Positions 7,514-15,145 of a stretch of 16,466 nucleotides of DNA are shown in pieces. A model generated the notes under the pieces. That model had not been told where the DNA came from, searched no databases, and was given only the letters and a program-made list of their open reading frames with translations. The translations under genes and the position numbers were made by a program. This DNA is from Mageeibacillus sp. UBA5770. GTDB lineage: Bacteria > Bacillota_A > Clostridia > Saccharofermentanales > Saccharofermentanaceae. The DNA lies in the NCBI GenBank assembly GCA_002418705.1, contig DIEQ01000122.1, positions 1-16,466 on the forward strand. The letters are read 5' to 3'. Within the stretch, counting starts at the first letter, position 1. Each line of letters starts with the position of its first letter.

Positions 7514-7627
7514 ATACTAAACGCATAAGCTTAGTATTTGCGCAAGATTCACACTCTTCGACTTTCATATATCCCTATTATTTTCCGCTTTCCGCTTTTC
7601 TGTTATCAGAATGTTATCAGGCAGATT
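7514..7627. repeat. 114-bp direct repeat, copy 2
   Basis: 93% identical to 6347-6460, including the arm-like pair TGTTATCA-gaa-TGTTATCA (7601-7608, 7612-7619). The leading hairpin is slightly altered (ATACTAAAC / CTTAGTAT). No integration core is found beside this copy. Confidence 0.9.
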
Positions 7628-7769
7628 ATGTCCCAAGAATCCAGCCCTCTTTTTGAAATCACTCATAGATGACGAAAAGAACGATAAAAACGGTTATCAC
7701 AGATAGAGGTACGGTGAGATTTCCGGTTGTCTTTCAGAGAGTTCTACTTCTCATGATTTTAAAACTTGC

Positions 7770-8441
7770 TTAGATAATTCTTCCGTCAGATATTGTTATG
7801 ATTCTTTGGCAATAAGAGGCAATTGTCTGATCATGGGTAACTATGATTATTGTCTGACCCATCGCATGGATCTTGCTGAATAACGACATAATTTCTTTTG
7901 ACGTGTTACTGTCCAATGCTCCTGTAGGCTCGTCCGCCAATAATAGTTTAGGGTTCTTTACAATAGCTCTTGCAATAGCGACGCGTTGTTTTTGGCCGCC
8001 TGACAACTCACTTACCCGTTGCTTAGAAATATTAGCGATACCAACTTTTTCAAGTGCTTCCAATGCGATTTTCTTCATCGCAAAAAATGGTGTTTTATCA
8101 AAGAGAAGAGGCATTATGACATTATCCAGCACGCAATCCTCCTCAATTAATGCGAAATCCTGCAAGACATATCCTATTTTTTCATTTCTAATAATTGATA
8201 GTTCTTTATCTTTGATTCCATCTATATCTCTATCATTTAAAAAATAGATGCCAGAATCAAAATTTTCTACACACCCAAGTATATTGAGAAGTGTAGATTT
8301 CCCGGCACCGCTAACCCCCATAATTGCCACCATTTCTGATTGTTGTATATCAATGGATACACAGTTTAGTACTTTTATTTCATTTGGTTTTCCAATATTG
8401 TAACTTTTTGACAGATTGCTTATCTTTATCATATCTTTCAC
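7770..8441 (-). CDS. ABC transporter ATP-binding protein (MacB/LolD type)
   Basis: A 223-aa nucleotide-binding subunit that powers the two FtsX-type permeases upstream. Walker A is GVSGAGKST, the Q-loop is in VLQDFALIEED, the signature is LSGGQKQRVAIARA, Walker B with D-loop is LLLADEPTGALD, and the H-loop is IVTHD. Length and motifs fit the MacB/LolD/lactococcin-972-type group. The GTG at 8441 directly abuts the stop codon of the permease gene, with AAGGG about 7 nt before it. An ATG three codons on (8432) has AGGTGA 5 nt before it and gives MIKISNLSKSY, so either start is possible. Translational coupling with the permease is likely. It is the last gene of a four-gene unit. Confidence 0.95.
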   Translation of the reverse strand: MKDMIKISNLSKSYNIGKPNEIKVLNCVSIDIQQSEMVAIMGVSGAGKSTLLNILGCVENFDSGIYFLNDRDIDGIKDKELSIIRNEKIGYVLQDFALIEEDCVLDNVIMPLLFDKTPFFAMKKIALEALEKVGIANISKQRVSELSGGQKQRVAIARAIVKNPKLLLADEPTGALDSNTSKEIMSLFSKIHAMGQTIIIVTHDQTIASYCQRIITISDGRII

Positions 8442-9734
8442 CTAGTTTCCCTTATATATACTTATGGCTGACTTCATCTTCTTCATGAGGAGTAGATTAA
8501 TACATGTGCTGACAAGAACAATACCCAGACATAACAAGATTGCTAATATTCCTGATCCATTATTAATTGTAAACAAATCATTCAGCAAGCTGAGTCTTGC
8601 ATTTTTTTCATACTCAGCTAATTGATTATAAAAATGATTATAGGATACCATAGTGATTAAACATATTGTCACTGATGAAAAAACGAGTGACAACAAATAT
8701 CCCACGTATATTTGAATACTTCGATGATACGAACAGCCTAATATATTGTAAATGTTAAACCGATAAAACAATTTTTTTGCATTCAAAAATGCGACACTTA
8801 TTAAGCTAAGAACAGATATTCCTATTAAAGCTATAAATCCACTGAAATCCGTTTTCAACTTATCTGTAGCAACACTTTTTGTTGTTTGCATCATTTCCGA
8901 AATTGTAGCATTGTACCCATATTTATCAAGTTCTTGAACAATTGTTTCTAGCCGGATCTTTGTTATGCTCTCATCAAGATAAATCACAAAAGAGGGACTT
9001 TCAACCGCTCCAAATAAACTTTCTATATAGGGTGCAAATACAACATACTCTTCCGGCGGCGCGAATAAATTATCCAGCCTCATCCCCATAGTACTAACAG
9101 CAGTTGGATAAAAAGCCGGTAAGCTGTCGCGATTTACAATATTAACGACTTGAAAGTCAATCGTTCTATTTACGTACTGATCTCCAGTAGAATTCATAAT
9201 AGCTACTTCTGCAGATAGGTTCTGACCAATATAGAACATTTCATGATTGGTTGTATTCTTATAAATTATACAAGGTACTTTACCGTCTGGAAGATTATTG
9301 TTATATAAGCTTCCCAATGACCAAAGTCCATCAAAGTGCTTTGCCGTAAGTTCATCATATACATATAGACTGGAAAACCCATTCCCTTGTGTCCATCTGC
9401 TTATATCAATTGCTGTGTTGAGTATGGTCGATTTTCCAATATATTCAGGTTGATCGGATAGAAATTTCGAAATTTCGTCTGTGTATGATGTTCCATACTG
9501 TATTGGACTTTCATTACCGTCAGCTTTATCGTTCCATACAGGAGTGCTTCCCATAAAATAAATGGAATTGTCTATTCCCATTCCTTTAAATGCATTATAA
9601 TACTCAAAAGCACCATTATATTGAATGAGCATAAAAGTCAGAGAAAAAAGCGTTAAACATACTTCTACAATAATACAAATATTCGCCAGTTTATGCAGGG
9701 AGAGCAATTTCATAATAATTTTCAGGTTTTTCAT
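8442..9734 (-). CDS. FtsX/MacB-like ABC permease, second subunit
   Basis: A 430-aa membrane protein. One TM segment lies near the N-terminus (about 18-38), followed by a long extracytoplasmic domain (about 40-290) typical of MacB-like proteins. Three TM segments lie at the C-terminus: FIALIGISVLSLISVAFL, YLLSLVFSSVTICLITMV and ILAILLCLGIVLVSTCINLL. This is the four-TM FtsX topology of mechanotransmission ABC systems, which move or extract substrates outside the membrane. The ATG at 9734 follows an AAGGAG. It lies 5 bp after the first permease gene and directly abuts the ATPase gene, so the three are one complex. It is not recognisably similar in sequence to the other permease beyond layout. 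Substrate unknown; the small exported protein upstream is the natural candidate. Confidence 0.85.
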   Translation of the reverse strand: MKNLKIIMKLLSLHKLANICIIVEVCLTLFSLTFMLIQYNGAFEYYNAFKGMGIDNSIYFMGSTPVWNDKADGNESPIQYGTSYTDEISKFLSDQPEYIGKSTILNTAIDISRWTQGNGFSSLYVYDELTAKHFDGLWSLGSLYNNNLPDGKVPCIIYKNTTNHEMFYIGQNLSAEVAIMNSTGDQYVNRTIDFQVVNIVNRDSLPAFYPTAVSTMGMRLDNLFAPPEEYVVFAPYIESLFGAVESPSFVIYLDESITKIRLETIVQELDKYGYNATISEMMQTTKSVATDKLKTDFSGFIALIGISVLSLISVAFLNAKKLFYRFNIYNILGCSYHRSIQIYVGYLLSLVFSSVTICLITMVSYNHFYNQLAEYEKNARLSLLNDLFTINNGSGILAILLCLGIVLVSTCINLLLMKKMKSAISIYKGN

Positions 9735-9739
9735 TCTCG

Positions 9740-10798
9740 TTAACTCTCCTTATAAGCACTAATTTTTGTCTTTCGTATAAAATCTCTATTTACTAATAGT
9801 GTTATCATGCAAAATCCGACAAAATATGCAAGAAAGAAGCGTAAGTAGTCTTTTAGAAAAAGCAACAAGAACATTTCCGAGGTAAATGATGAACAGATGT
9901 AATTGATGATAATAAGAATGGATATTGCAGTAAAAAAACTTAGGCAAAATACTACAAGTGTTTCAACAAAGATAATTTTATATAATTTTTTGTGATCAGA
10001 CCCCAATAATAATATGACAGAGTAGAACCTTTTTTTAACTGACTGAATATGCTGCTGGATAAAAATAAGATTGATTGCTCCTAATGCATAAATTAATATA
10101 GACTCTATCATATAATTTGATGAGACATTCCCAATTTCTGAATTATAATCTTCTGAATCAATGTTAATCGATAGTGTTTTCGATATGTCATCTATGCTTT
10201 GTCGATATGTCAAGGCCGACAGCTCAATAGGGAGATACAAGTCGAGACTCACTATCGAAAGTTGTCTATCTGCAATAAGGGAATACGGTATACAAAATGA
10301 ATTCCATGGTGCACCATCATTTTGACCAATTATTTTGAATATTGTCCCACCAATATCTACCAAATCCCCAATACTTTTACCCTCGATAACCATAAATTCA
10401 GTTGGGACCACGACGACAGAATTTTTCTTTTCGATGTCTTCTTCTGAAATAGATTGACCATAGACTTTAACGTAATTATTCTCTCCAAATTGAGCCACAA
10501 CTGGATACTGCTCACTTTCTCCCATCCGTGTAGATAGAGTGATGGTAAATGAAGCTATATTCTGCATTTGTCTCAATTCAGAGATTTGTTTTTCGCTAAG
10601 AGTATAACAATTGTATGTGTATGCATGGTAGTATTCTGGAACAAGTGATTGCTGAACTTTATATTGATGAACACCAAAGAATTGAATCGACAACAAAATT
10701 GTGAGAGTCAAAACTATAATTTGAAAAATTATAGTTCCTTTGAGTTTTTTTTCAGAGTGTACAATCAACCAAAACGTCTTATAAATACTAGCACGCAA
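9740..10798 (-). CDS. FtsX/MacB-like ABC permease, first subunit
   Basis: A 352-aa membrane protein with one N-terminal TM segment (IIFQIIVLTLTILLSIQFFG, about 24-43) and an extracytoplasmic domain of about 180 residues. Three C-terminal TM segments follow, around YMIESILIYALGAINLIFI, FVETLVVFCLSFFTAISIL and YLRFFLAYFVGFCMITLLV. The extracytoplasmic domain contains a MacB-core-like stretch, GKSIGDLVDIGGTIFKIIG. The start is TTG at 10798, with a strong AAGGGGGG 6 nt before it and no suitable ATG nearby. It forms a heteromeric transporter with the next permease and the ATPase. Its partner is larger (430 aa), so the two are not simple duplicates. Confidence 0.83.
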   Translation of the reverse strand: MRASIYKTFWLIVHSEKKLKGTIIFQIIVLTLTILLSIQFFGVHQYKVQQSLVPEYYHAYTYNCYTLSEKQISELRQMQNIASFTITLSTRMGESEQYPVVAQFGENNYVKVYGQSISEEDIEKKNSVVVVPTEFMVIEGKSIGDLVDIGGTIFKIIGQNDGAPWNSFCIPYSLIADRQLSIVSLDLYLPIELSALTYRQSIDDISKTLSINIDSEDYNSEIGNVSSNYMIESILIYALGAINLIFIQQHIQSVKKRFYSVILLLGSDHKKLYKIIFVETLVVFCLSFFTAISILIIINYICSSFTSEMFLLLFLKDYLRFFLAYFVGFCMITLLVNRDFIRKTKISAYKES

Positions 10799-10839
10799 TT
10801 CAATCCCCCCTTGCGTATAATCTTTTGAATATAATCAAC

Positions 10840-10859
10840 CAAAAAGACGAGGAAAATCT
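10840..10859 (+). repeat. Inverted repeat left of the small exported gene
   Basis: CAAAAAGACGAGGAAAATCT here matches the complement of 11317-11335 (CAAAAGGACGAGGAAATCT) with one mismatch and one extra A. The two copies bracket the small exported-protein gene in opposite orientation. Confidence 0.6.
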
Positions 10860-10865
10860 ATTTGG

Positions 10866-11280
10866 TCAGTTTGTAATTCTAAGTTCCATCCCATTAAGAT
10901 TTGTGTTTTTTTCCCTTATAGTTCCTGTCATATAATCATAACCTGTTGAAACGTAAAATATTTTTGACGATACTCCATTTGTATGCGTAAATGTATTATA
11001 GAACACCCCACTTTGACCAAAGTAAACACGTGCGTAGACATAGTTTGAACCAGGACCAAGTGATTGTGTCGTTACGCTTGCATCATCAAGTGGTAACCCT
11101 GTCCCATAATCATAGCCAACTACACCATTTGCCCCCTGACCAGACTCAAAATACGTTTTTGATACTGTTTTTTCACAACTATAAATTGTATAGGCAGCAA
11201 AAGCAGTTGACGATATACCAATTATCGTAAGTACTACAACCAAGAGTAAAACAAAAATTTTTTCGGAATAGGTTTTTCAT
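10866..11280 (-). CDS. Small exported protein with apparent 1-nt frameshift in its signal peptide
   Basis: An ATG at 11280 has an ideal Shine-Dalgarno (GGAGGT, 7 nt away) and reads MKNLFR before a run of six A and five T (11253-11263). Beyond the run, the long open frame is one base off. Removing one A joins MKNLFRK to IFVLLLVVVLTIIGISSTAFA, a textbook signal peptide with an AFA cleavage site, giving 137 aa in total. The mature part (about 108 aa) starts AYTIYSCEKTVSK and is rich in Gly, Ser, Thr and Tyr, with GSNYVYARVYFGQSGVFYNT and few charged residues; it looks beta-rich. I recognise no family. It heads the unit with two permeases and the ATPase, a layout like bacteriocin or peptide-export loci. 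The frameshift could be decay, phase variation, slippage or a sequence error. A TTG at 11243 would give a shorter product without the charged N-terminus. Confidence 0.6.
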
Positions 11281-11316
11281 TACATTTACCTCCATTTAAA
11301 TATTGTTGTTCCTTAC

Positions 11317-11335
11317 AGATTTCCTCGTCCTTTTG
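11317..11335 (-). repeat. Inverted repeat right of the small exported gene
   Basis: Partner of 10840-10859. It lies in the leader of the small gene, 18 nt upstream of its SD side. It could be a protein-binding site, a long-range RNA stem or a relic of a cassette boundary. Confidence 0.6.
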
Positions 11336-11677
11336 ATTTAATTGTTAAAATGCAATTACTCATACATTTATTTTTTACTATCTAAGATTATTGTAAAAAA
11401 TTAATATCAAAATCAACTTTTTTTATGTTTATGTTTTTAATGCTATCAGAAATACATATTAGTTCTAGGTTGAAATATTTTAAGCCCTTCATTGAATGTT
11501 GTTAATTAATAATTTGGTTGACTGACACTCAAAACAGGGGTGCTAATATTTACTTCAGTACAAATTTTTTGTTTTTGGTTCATCCTTTTATATGGTCTGA
11601 TAACCTCTTTTTTCAAATTCTTCTTCGCCTTCTTCTGGTTATTTAGAAACAGATTTCAGGCTAAATAACCATCTGCG
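11336..11677. other. AT-rich intergenic region with one hairpin
   Basis: No gene is seen. It should hold the promoter of the exported-protein/transporter unit; TTGATT with CAATAA 17 nt on is only a weak candidate. Beside the relaxase stop codon, TGGTTATTTAG (11636-11646) and CTAAATAACCA (11661-11671) form an 11-bp perfect stem with a 14-nt loop. No U tract follows on either strand, so terminator use is doubtful. Confidence 0.4.
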
Positions 11678-12964
11678 TCATTTCTCAAAACGCATCCTGT
11701 TGTCAACCGACTGTACGGATTCTTTTTCAGCCTCCTCGACAGCCTTTAAGCGAGCGTCAATCTCCGTGCTTTTATTCTCGATTCGGTCAAGCTGCCTCAG
11801 CTCCCTTCGCTTTTCTTTGAGCTTTAAGGTGATTGCATCCATCTGCATGAATAGCTCCATTTCATTTGCCGGGTGCTGGGTTGCCTCTTTTCTAAGCGTC
11901 TTACGCTGAAGTTGAAGTACACGCATTTCTTCAGTTTTTGTTTCGCGAAAAATATTTAACTGGTCAATATTTTCGATATGCTCGCGGCGAATCAGCCGGA
12001 AGTCGGAAATGATTTGCTCCAACTGAAAAATCTCTGCGCGCATCATCGGCGACACCCTACGGTTTCTGGGCTGATGCCGGATCTGGTAGATCCGATATAC
12101 GTACCACCAGTATGTCGCCATAAAGCCAGTGCATCGAACAGGAGGGCGATGCTGAACTGTATGACCGGATTTTCGTCCGGTCATTGGCTCAAATGCCGGC
12201 AGCCTCCTGCTTTTTACAATCAGGCGCTGGCGTATTGCATCTTCGGAATATTCGGTACCGATACTTTTAATCCGGACAAAACGCTCCTGTCCGGAAAGTC
12301 GCACAGCGAGATATTTTCCATGCTTGATTTCATATCCGCGGTTTTTCAGTTCGTTATCAAACTGACTCAGCGTCATGATTCGCGGATCTGCAAGAATCTG
12401 CTCAATATCCTCTTTCAAGAGTGAACGTCGTGAAGGCCTATTCTCTTGTTCCGCTTTCCATGCTGCATAGTGATGCCCTTTTGCGGCATTTGCTTCCGTC
12501 TCAGCCGGTTCAATGACCGACAAACCCTGCTCCCGGCAAAGTTCATCGGAAAGCGCACGGATTCCATCAAGATACTGCCCGCGCTGCGCGTGATATTTTT
12601 TGCCGTCCACATACGAAACAGCATTCCAAATCAAATGACAATGCAAATGATCGTGATCAGTATGCACGGCCAGAAGCGCCTCATAGCGGTTTTGAAGATA
12701 ACGATCAGCAAACACCTGTCCGATACTCATTGCCTGTTCAGCTGTGACCTCACCAGGCGCAAAAGACTGCACCAGATGATATGCCAGGCGGCCCTTTTCC
12801 TTCCCGAACTGCTGCTGTGTTGTCTGCATGTCGGTATAGGCTGAAAACGCCGAACAATTCAATCCGGCAACCAGCGTGCCGTTCTCCGTCTTCTCGGGAT
12901 TGCCGATATATAAAAGGCATCCTGCCAGATTGGCACGAATAATATGAATTTTATTTACGGCTAT
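11678..12964 (-). CDS. MOBP-type relaxase with a non-standard start codon
   Basis: The relaxase nicks oriT and pilots the DNA strand during mobilization. Read from an ATA at 12964, the protein has 428 aa and begins AVNKIHIIRANLAG. Motif I, LLYIGNPEKT, carries the likely catalytic Tyr19, aligned to Tyr22 in LVKYITDEQGKT of RP4 TraI. Motif II is around AYHLVQSF. Motif III is the metal-binding HTDHDHLHCH (101-110). The C-terminal third is a charged, probably coiled-coil region. GGGGAGG ends 8 nt before ATA, and the frame overlaps mobC by 14 bp, as usual for coupled mob genes. There is no ATG, GTG or TTG before TTG at 12862 (codon 35), which would remove the catalytic Tyr. Either AUA (or the preceding AUC) initiates, or the start codon has mutated and the relaxase is weak or dead. 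Confidence 0.85.
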   Translation of the reverse strand: MAVNKIHIIRANLAGCLLYIGNPEKTENGTLVAGLNCSAFSAYTDMQTTQQQFGKEKGRLAYHLVQSFAPGEVTAEQAMSIGQVFADRYLQNRYEALLAVHTDHDHLHCHLIWNAVSYVDGKKYHAQRGQYLDGIRALSDELCREQGLSVIEPAETEANAAKGHHYAAWKAEQENRPSRRSLLKEDIEQILADPRIMTLSQFDNELKNRGYEIKHGKYLAVRLSGQERFVRIKSIGTEYSEDAIRQRLIVKSRRLPAFEPMTGRKSGHTVQHRPPVRCTGFMATYWWYVYRIYQIRHQPRNRRVSPMMRAEIFQLEQIISDFRLIRREHIENIDQLNIFRETKTEEMRVLQLQRKTLRKEATQHPANEMELFMQMDAITLKLKEKRRELRQLDRIENKSTEIDARLKAVEEAEKESVQSVDNRMRFEK

Positions 12965-13280
12965 GATCGATTCCTCCCCTCATCAAGTTGTAGATATTCT
13001 GCACCAGCACACGCGCCTCCTCAGCTGCCTGTAGTGGTGCGAGGCACTTACCGTTCACTGAACGAGCAATTTGGTTAACATTGTTACAAAGCCCTGAAAT
13101 GTCTCGTCTTAAAGATAAGTAGTCCTCAGAAAGACGCGCAGATACTTTCTCTCCCAGGAGCCTTCTTCGTGCAAATGCACTCATGGAAAGGCCCGCTTCA
13201 CGCGATGATTTTCGGATCTGATCCAGCTCTTCATCGTTTAATCGGATGAAGATACGGTTTGACTTGATTTCTTTTTTCAT
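12951..13280 (-). CDS. mobC: MobC-type relaxosome accessory protein
   Basis: A 109-aa protein that helps the relaxase bind and open oriT. The N-terminal half is a ribbon-helix-helix fold: NRIFIRLNDEELDQIRKSSR is followed by AGLSMSAFARRRLLG. The C-terminal part, ISGLCNNVNQIARSVN and EARVLVQNIYNLM, is the conserved MobC-family helix pair. It lies just downstream of the probable oriT and overlaps the relaxase frame by 14 bp. The overlap includes the relaxase SD, so the two are likely translationally coupled. Assignment to the family is firm from length, motifs and position. Confidence 0.88.
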   Translation of the reverse strand: MKKEIKSNRIFIRLNDEELDQIRKSSREAGLSMSAFARRRLLGEKVSARLSEDYLSLRRDISGLCNNVNQIARSVNGKCLAPLQAAEEARVLVQNIYNLMRGGIDHSRK

Positions 13281-13305
13281 GGCATCCTCCGTTTTAAATC
13301 AAAGG

Positions 13306-13397
13306 GCAACAGGCGTTGCGCACACGAGCAAAGGGGTTTGGGGACTTCCCCAACAAGAAAGCGTTTGGAAGGACATTTGTCCGCACAAAGGCGTTGC
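13306..13397. other. Probable origin of transfer (oriT)
   Basis: The 227-bp non-coding gap upstream of mobC holds TTGGGGA-CT-TCCCCAA (13338-13353, perfect 7-bp stem), GCAAC-aggc-GTTGC (13306-13319), and AGGCGTTGC repeated directly at 13311-13319 and 13389-13397. Clustered short inverted repeats beside mobC and relaxase genes are the usual layout of a MOBP oriT. The nick site cannot be assigned by eye. Confidence 0.6.
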
Positions 13398-13507
13398 TTG
13401 CTGCTATTAATTGTCAAGGTTCGTGTCGGATTGTTTTGACCGGCTGCAAAAGCGATTCATATAGCAAGCAGACTTCGGCAGTTGATTTTTGTCGGGCAGA
13501 ACCGTCC

Positions 13508-13834
13508 TTATTTGTTTGGGTTTTCTTTTAATTCGCAGAGTATTTTCGAGATATAGCAGATTACTTCGATAAGCTCGTCGTTTTCAGCACTGATTATTTC
13601 GAGTCGCCGCAGCTCGTTTAATACACTTTCAAGCTGATTCCGCAGTGCTTTGAATACTCGCGGATTTCCATTGACGATGACATCTTTTTCAAGGACGCGG
13701 CGGATCAGGTATTCCTGCTTCGTAAGTCCGGATGTTTTTACATGGATATCCAACTGATCTGCTTCCTCCGAAGACATCCTGAATGCCACCATTTTATTCC
13801 GCCATCTGTTTTTTTCGTCACGCTTTTTTTCCAT
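13508..13834 (-). CDS. Small RHH-like mobilization-associated protein
   Basis: A 108-aa basic protein. The segment KMVAFRMSSEEADQLDIHVK followed by SGLTKQEYLIRRVLEKDV fits a ribbon-helix-helix DNA-binding domain (about 14-52). A helical region follows (VFKALRNQLESVLNELRRLE and ELIEVICYISKILCEL). It resembles MobC-like or relaxosome accessory proteins but is shorter in the second half. Its ATG lies 4 bp after the int stop codon, with GAGG 8 nt before it, so it is probably co-transcribed with int. It precedes the probable oriT. A DNA-binding role in mobilization or plasmid-like control is inferred; no exact function can be given. Confidence 0.72.
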   Translation of the reverse strand: MEKKRDEKNRWRNKMVAFRMSSEEADQLDIHVKTSGLTKQEYLIRRVLEKDVIVNGNPRVFKALRNQLESVLNELRRLEIISAENDELIEVICYISKILCELKENPNK

Positions 13835-13838
13835 AGTC

Positions 13839-14906
13839 TCAGCCTCGTTCTATCTCTAATTTTTCGGCGATTTCAGTTTGTCTTGAAGGAAACAAGTGTG
13901 CATAACGATACGTTATATCGATGCTTTCATGTCCTACCCTGTCAGCAATGGCAACCGCAGAAAAACCCATCTCAACCAGGAGTGATACATGAGAGTGGCG
14001 CAGATCATGGATTCTTATGCGCTTAATGCCCTGTTCCTTACTGCCCCGATCCATCTCATGATGCAGATAGCTTTTTGTTATGGGGAAAATTCGGTCTGTT
14101 GATTTACAGTTATACAGCGCGTTGAGATACTCCTGCATCTCCTGCTTGAGAAAGTCCGGCATTTTAATAACGCGATTGCTTTTGGGTGTTTTGGGTTCGG
14201 TAATGACGTCCTCCATATCTATCCGCTGATAGGATTTGTTTATTGCAACGGTGCTCTTTGCAAAATCAAAGTCAGCCGGAGTGAGGGCGAGAAGCTCCCC
14301 GAGACGGATACCACACCAATAGAGCATTTCAAAAGCATAGAAGGAGACGGGCTTATCCATCATGGAATCCGCGAATTTTATGTACTCATCCTTCGTCCAG
14401 AACAGCATTTCCCTGGTTTTTTCTGAACCCATATTTCCTGCCTTTGCTGCAGGGTTTGACTTAAGTTCATAATATCTGACCGCATGGTTAAAAATAGCAC
14501 TAAGCTGATTGTGCTGCGTTTTCAGGTATATTGGGGAAAATGCCTTGCCATTACTGTCGCGGAACGAAATCATTTCGTTCTGCCACTGAATTACGTCTTT
14601 CGGTGTAATCTCGGACATCCTTTTGTCTTTGAAGTAAGGCAGCAGCTTCTTTTCAATGATGCTGATCTTTGTCTGCCAGGTGTGCCGTTTGATACGGTTT
14701 TGCATGTCACTCACATAGATTTTTACAAACGCTCCAAAAGACATAGTTAGATCGGCAGTTTTCTGCTGCAAAAACTCCCGCTCCCATTCCAGGGCTTCCC
14801 GTTTTGTTGGAAATCCCCGCTTTAATTTTTGGTGACGCTCACCCTTCCAGTCCGTAAAACGAAACGAGGTGAACCATGTACCGTTTTTATCCTTGAAAGC
14901 CGCCAT
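13839..14906 (-). CDS. int: Tyrosine integrase with AP2-like arm-binding domain
   Basis: A 355-aa Tn916/ICE-type site-specific recombinase that integrates and excises the element at guaA. The N-terminal domain (about 1-50; GTWFTSFRFTDWKGERHQK) is the AP2-like domain that binds arm sites. A SAM-like core-binding domain spans about 55-150. The catalytic domain has Arg201 (CGIRLGELLAL), Lys in PKTPKSNR (about 239-242), His300-x-x-Arg303 (HDLRHSH), His326 (VGHES) and nucleophile Tyr335 (YRYAHLF). All catalytic residues are present, so it looks functional. The ATG at 14906 has GGGAG 7 nt before it. It follows xis by 2 bp and shares its promoter. The TGTTATCA pairs near both element ends are the likely targets of its N-terminal domain. 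Confidence 0.95.
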   Translation of the reverse strand: MAAFKDKNGTWFTSFRFTDWKGERHQKLKRGFPTKREALEWEREFLQQKTADLTMSFGAFVKIYVSDMQNRIKRHTWQTKISIIEKKLLPYFKDKRMSEITPKDVIQWQNEMISFRDSNGKAFSPIYLKTQHNQLSAIFNHAVRYYELKSNPAAKAGNMGSEKTREMLFWTKDEYIKFADSMMDKPVSFYAFEMLYWCGIRLGELLALTPADFDFAKSTVAINKSYQRIDMEDVITEPKTPKSNRVIKMPDFLKQEMQEYLNALYNCKSTDRIFPITKSYLHHEMDRGSKEQGIKRIRIHDLRHSHVSLLVEMGFSAVAIADRVGHESIDITYRYAHLFPSRQTEIAEKLEIERG

Positions 14907-14908
14907 AT

Positions 14909-15109
14909 TTATGCTCCCTTCTCTGGTCCCGTTCCTTTTCCGTACACTTTTTCTATGTAATACGCCCTGCTGACCCTCCCACTGATCGTAATAAAGCCTT
15001 TTTTACTCAGCTCCTCGTTCATTTTCTTGACAAGTTTGTATGCGAAGGGCAGAGAAATACCCAATTCCTCTGCAATTTCTGCTGCTTTGACAAATAATGT
15101 GTTTGACAT
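14909..15109 (-). CDS. xis: Excisionase-like small winged-helix protein
   Basis: A 66-aa basic protein with a helix-turn-helix at the N-terminus (VKAAEIAEELGISLPFAYKLVKK), followed by a short wing (GFITISGRVSRAYYIEKVYG). This is the layout of MerR-fold excisionases and small DNA-binding proteins next to tyrosine integrases. It lies 2 bp upstream of int in the same transcript, the usual xis-int order. Such proteins bend DNA at attL/attR and bias the integrase to excision. Sequence alone cannot separate an excisionase from a small activator, so the symbol is by position. Confidence 0.75.
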   Translation of the reverse strand: MSNTLFVKAAEIAEELGISLPFAYKLVKKMNEELSKKGFITISGRVSRAYYIEKVYGKGTGPEKGA

Positions 15110-15145
15110 ATTCTTTCTCCTATCACGCCTTCGCTAAGCTTTATT

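Noticed and set aside
10866..11280. Small exported protein as a lactococcin 972 family bacteriocin
   Set aside because: The gene layout is similar, but the mature sequence lacks the Trp-rich and His-rich pattern I would expect, and the permeases are two separate genes. I kept only an analogy.
11636..11671. 11-bp stem after the relaxase stop as a terminator
   Set aside because: No U tract on either strand; it may be only a symmetric site.
11678..12862. TTG at 12862 as the relaxase start
   Set aside because: It would remove the conserved N-terminus with the catalytic Tyr, which is open and in frame upstream with a good SD.
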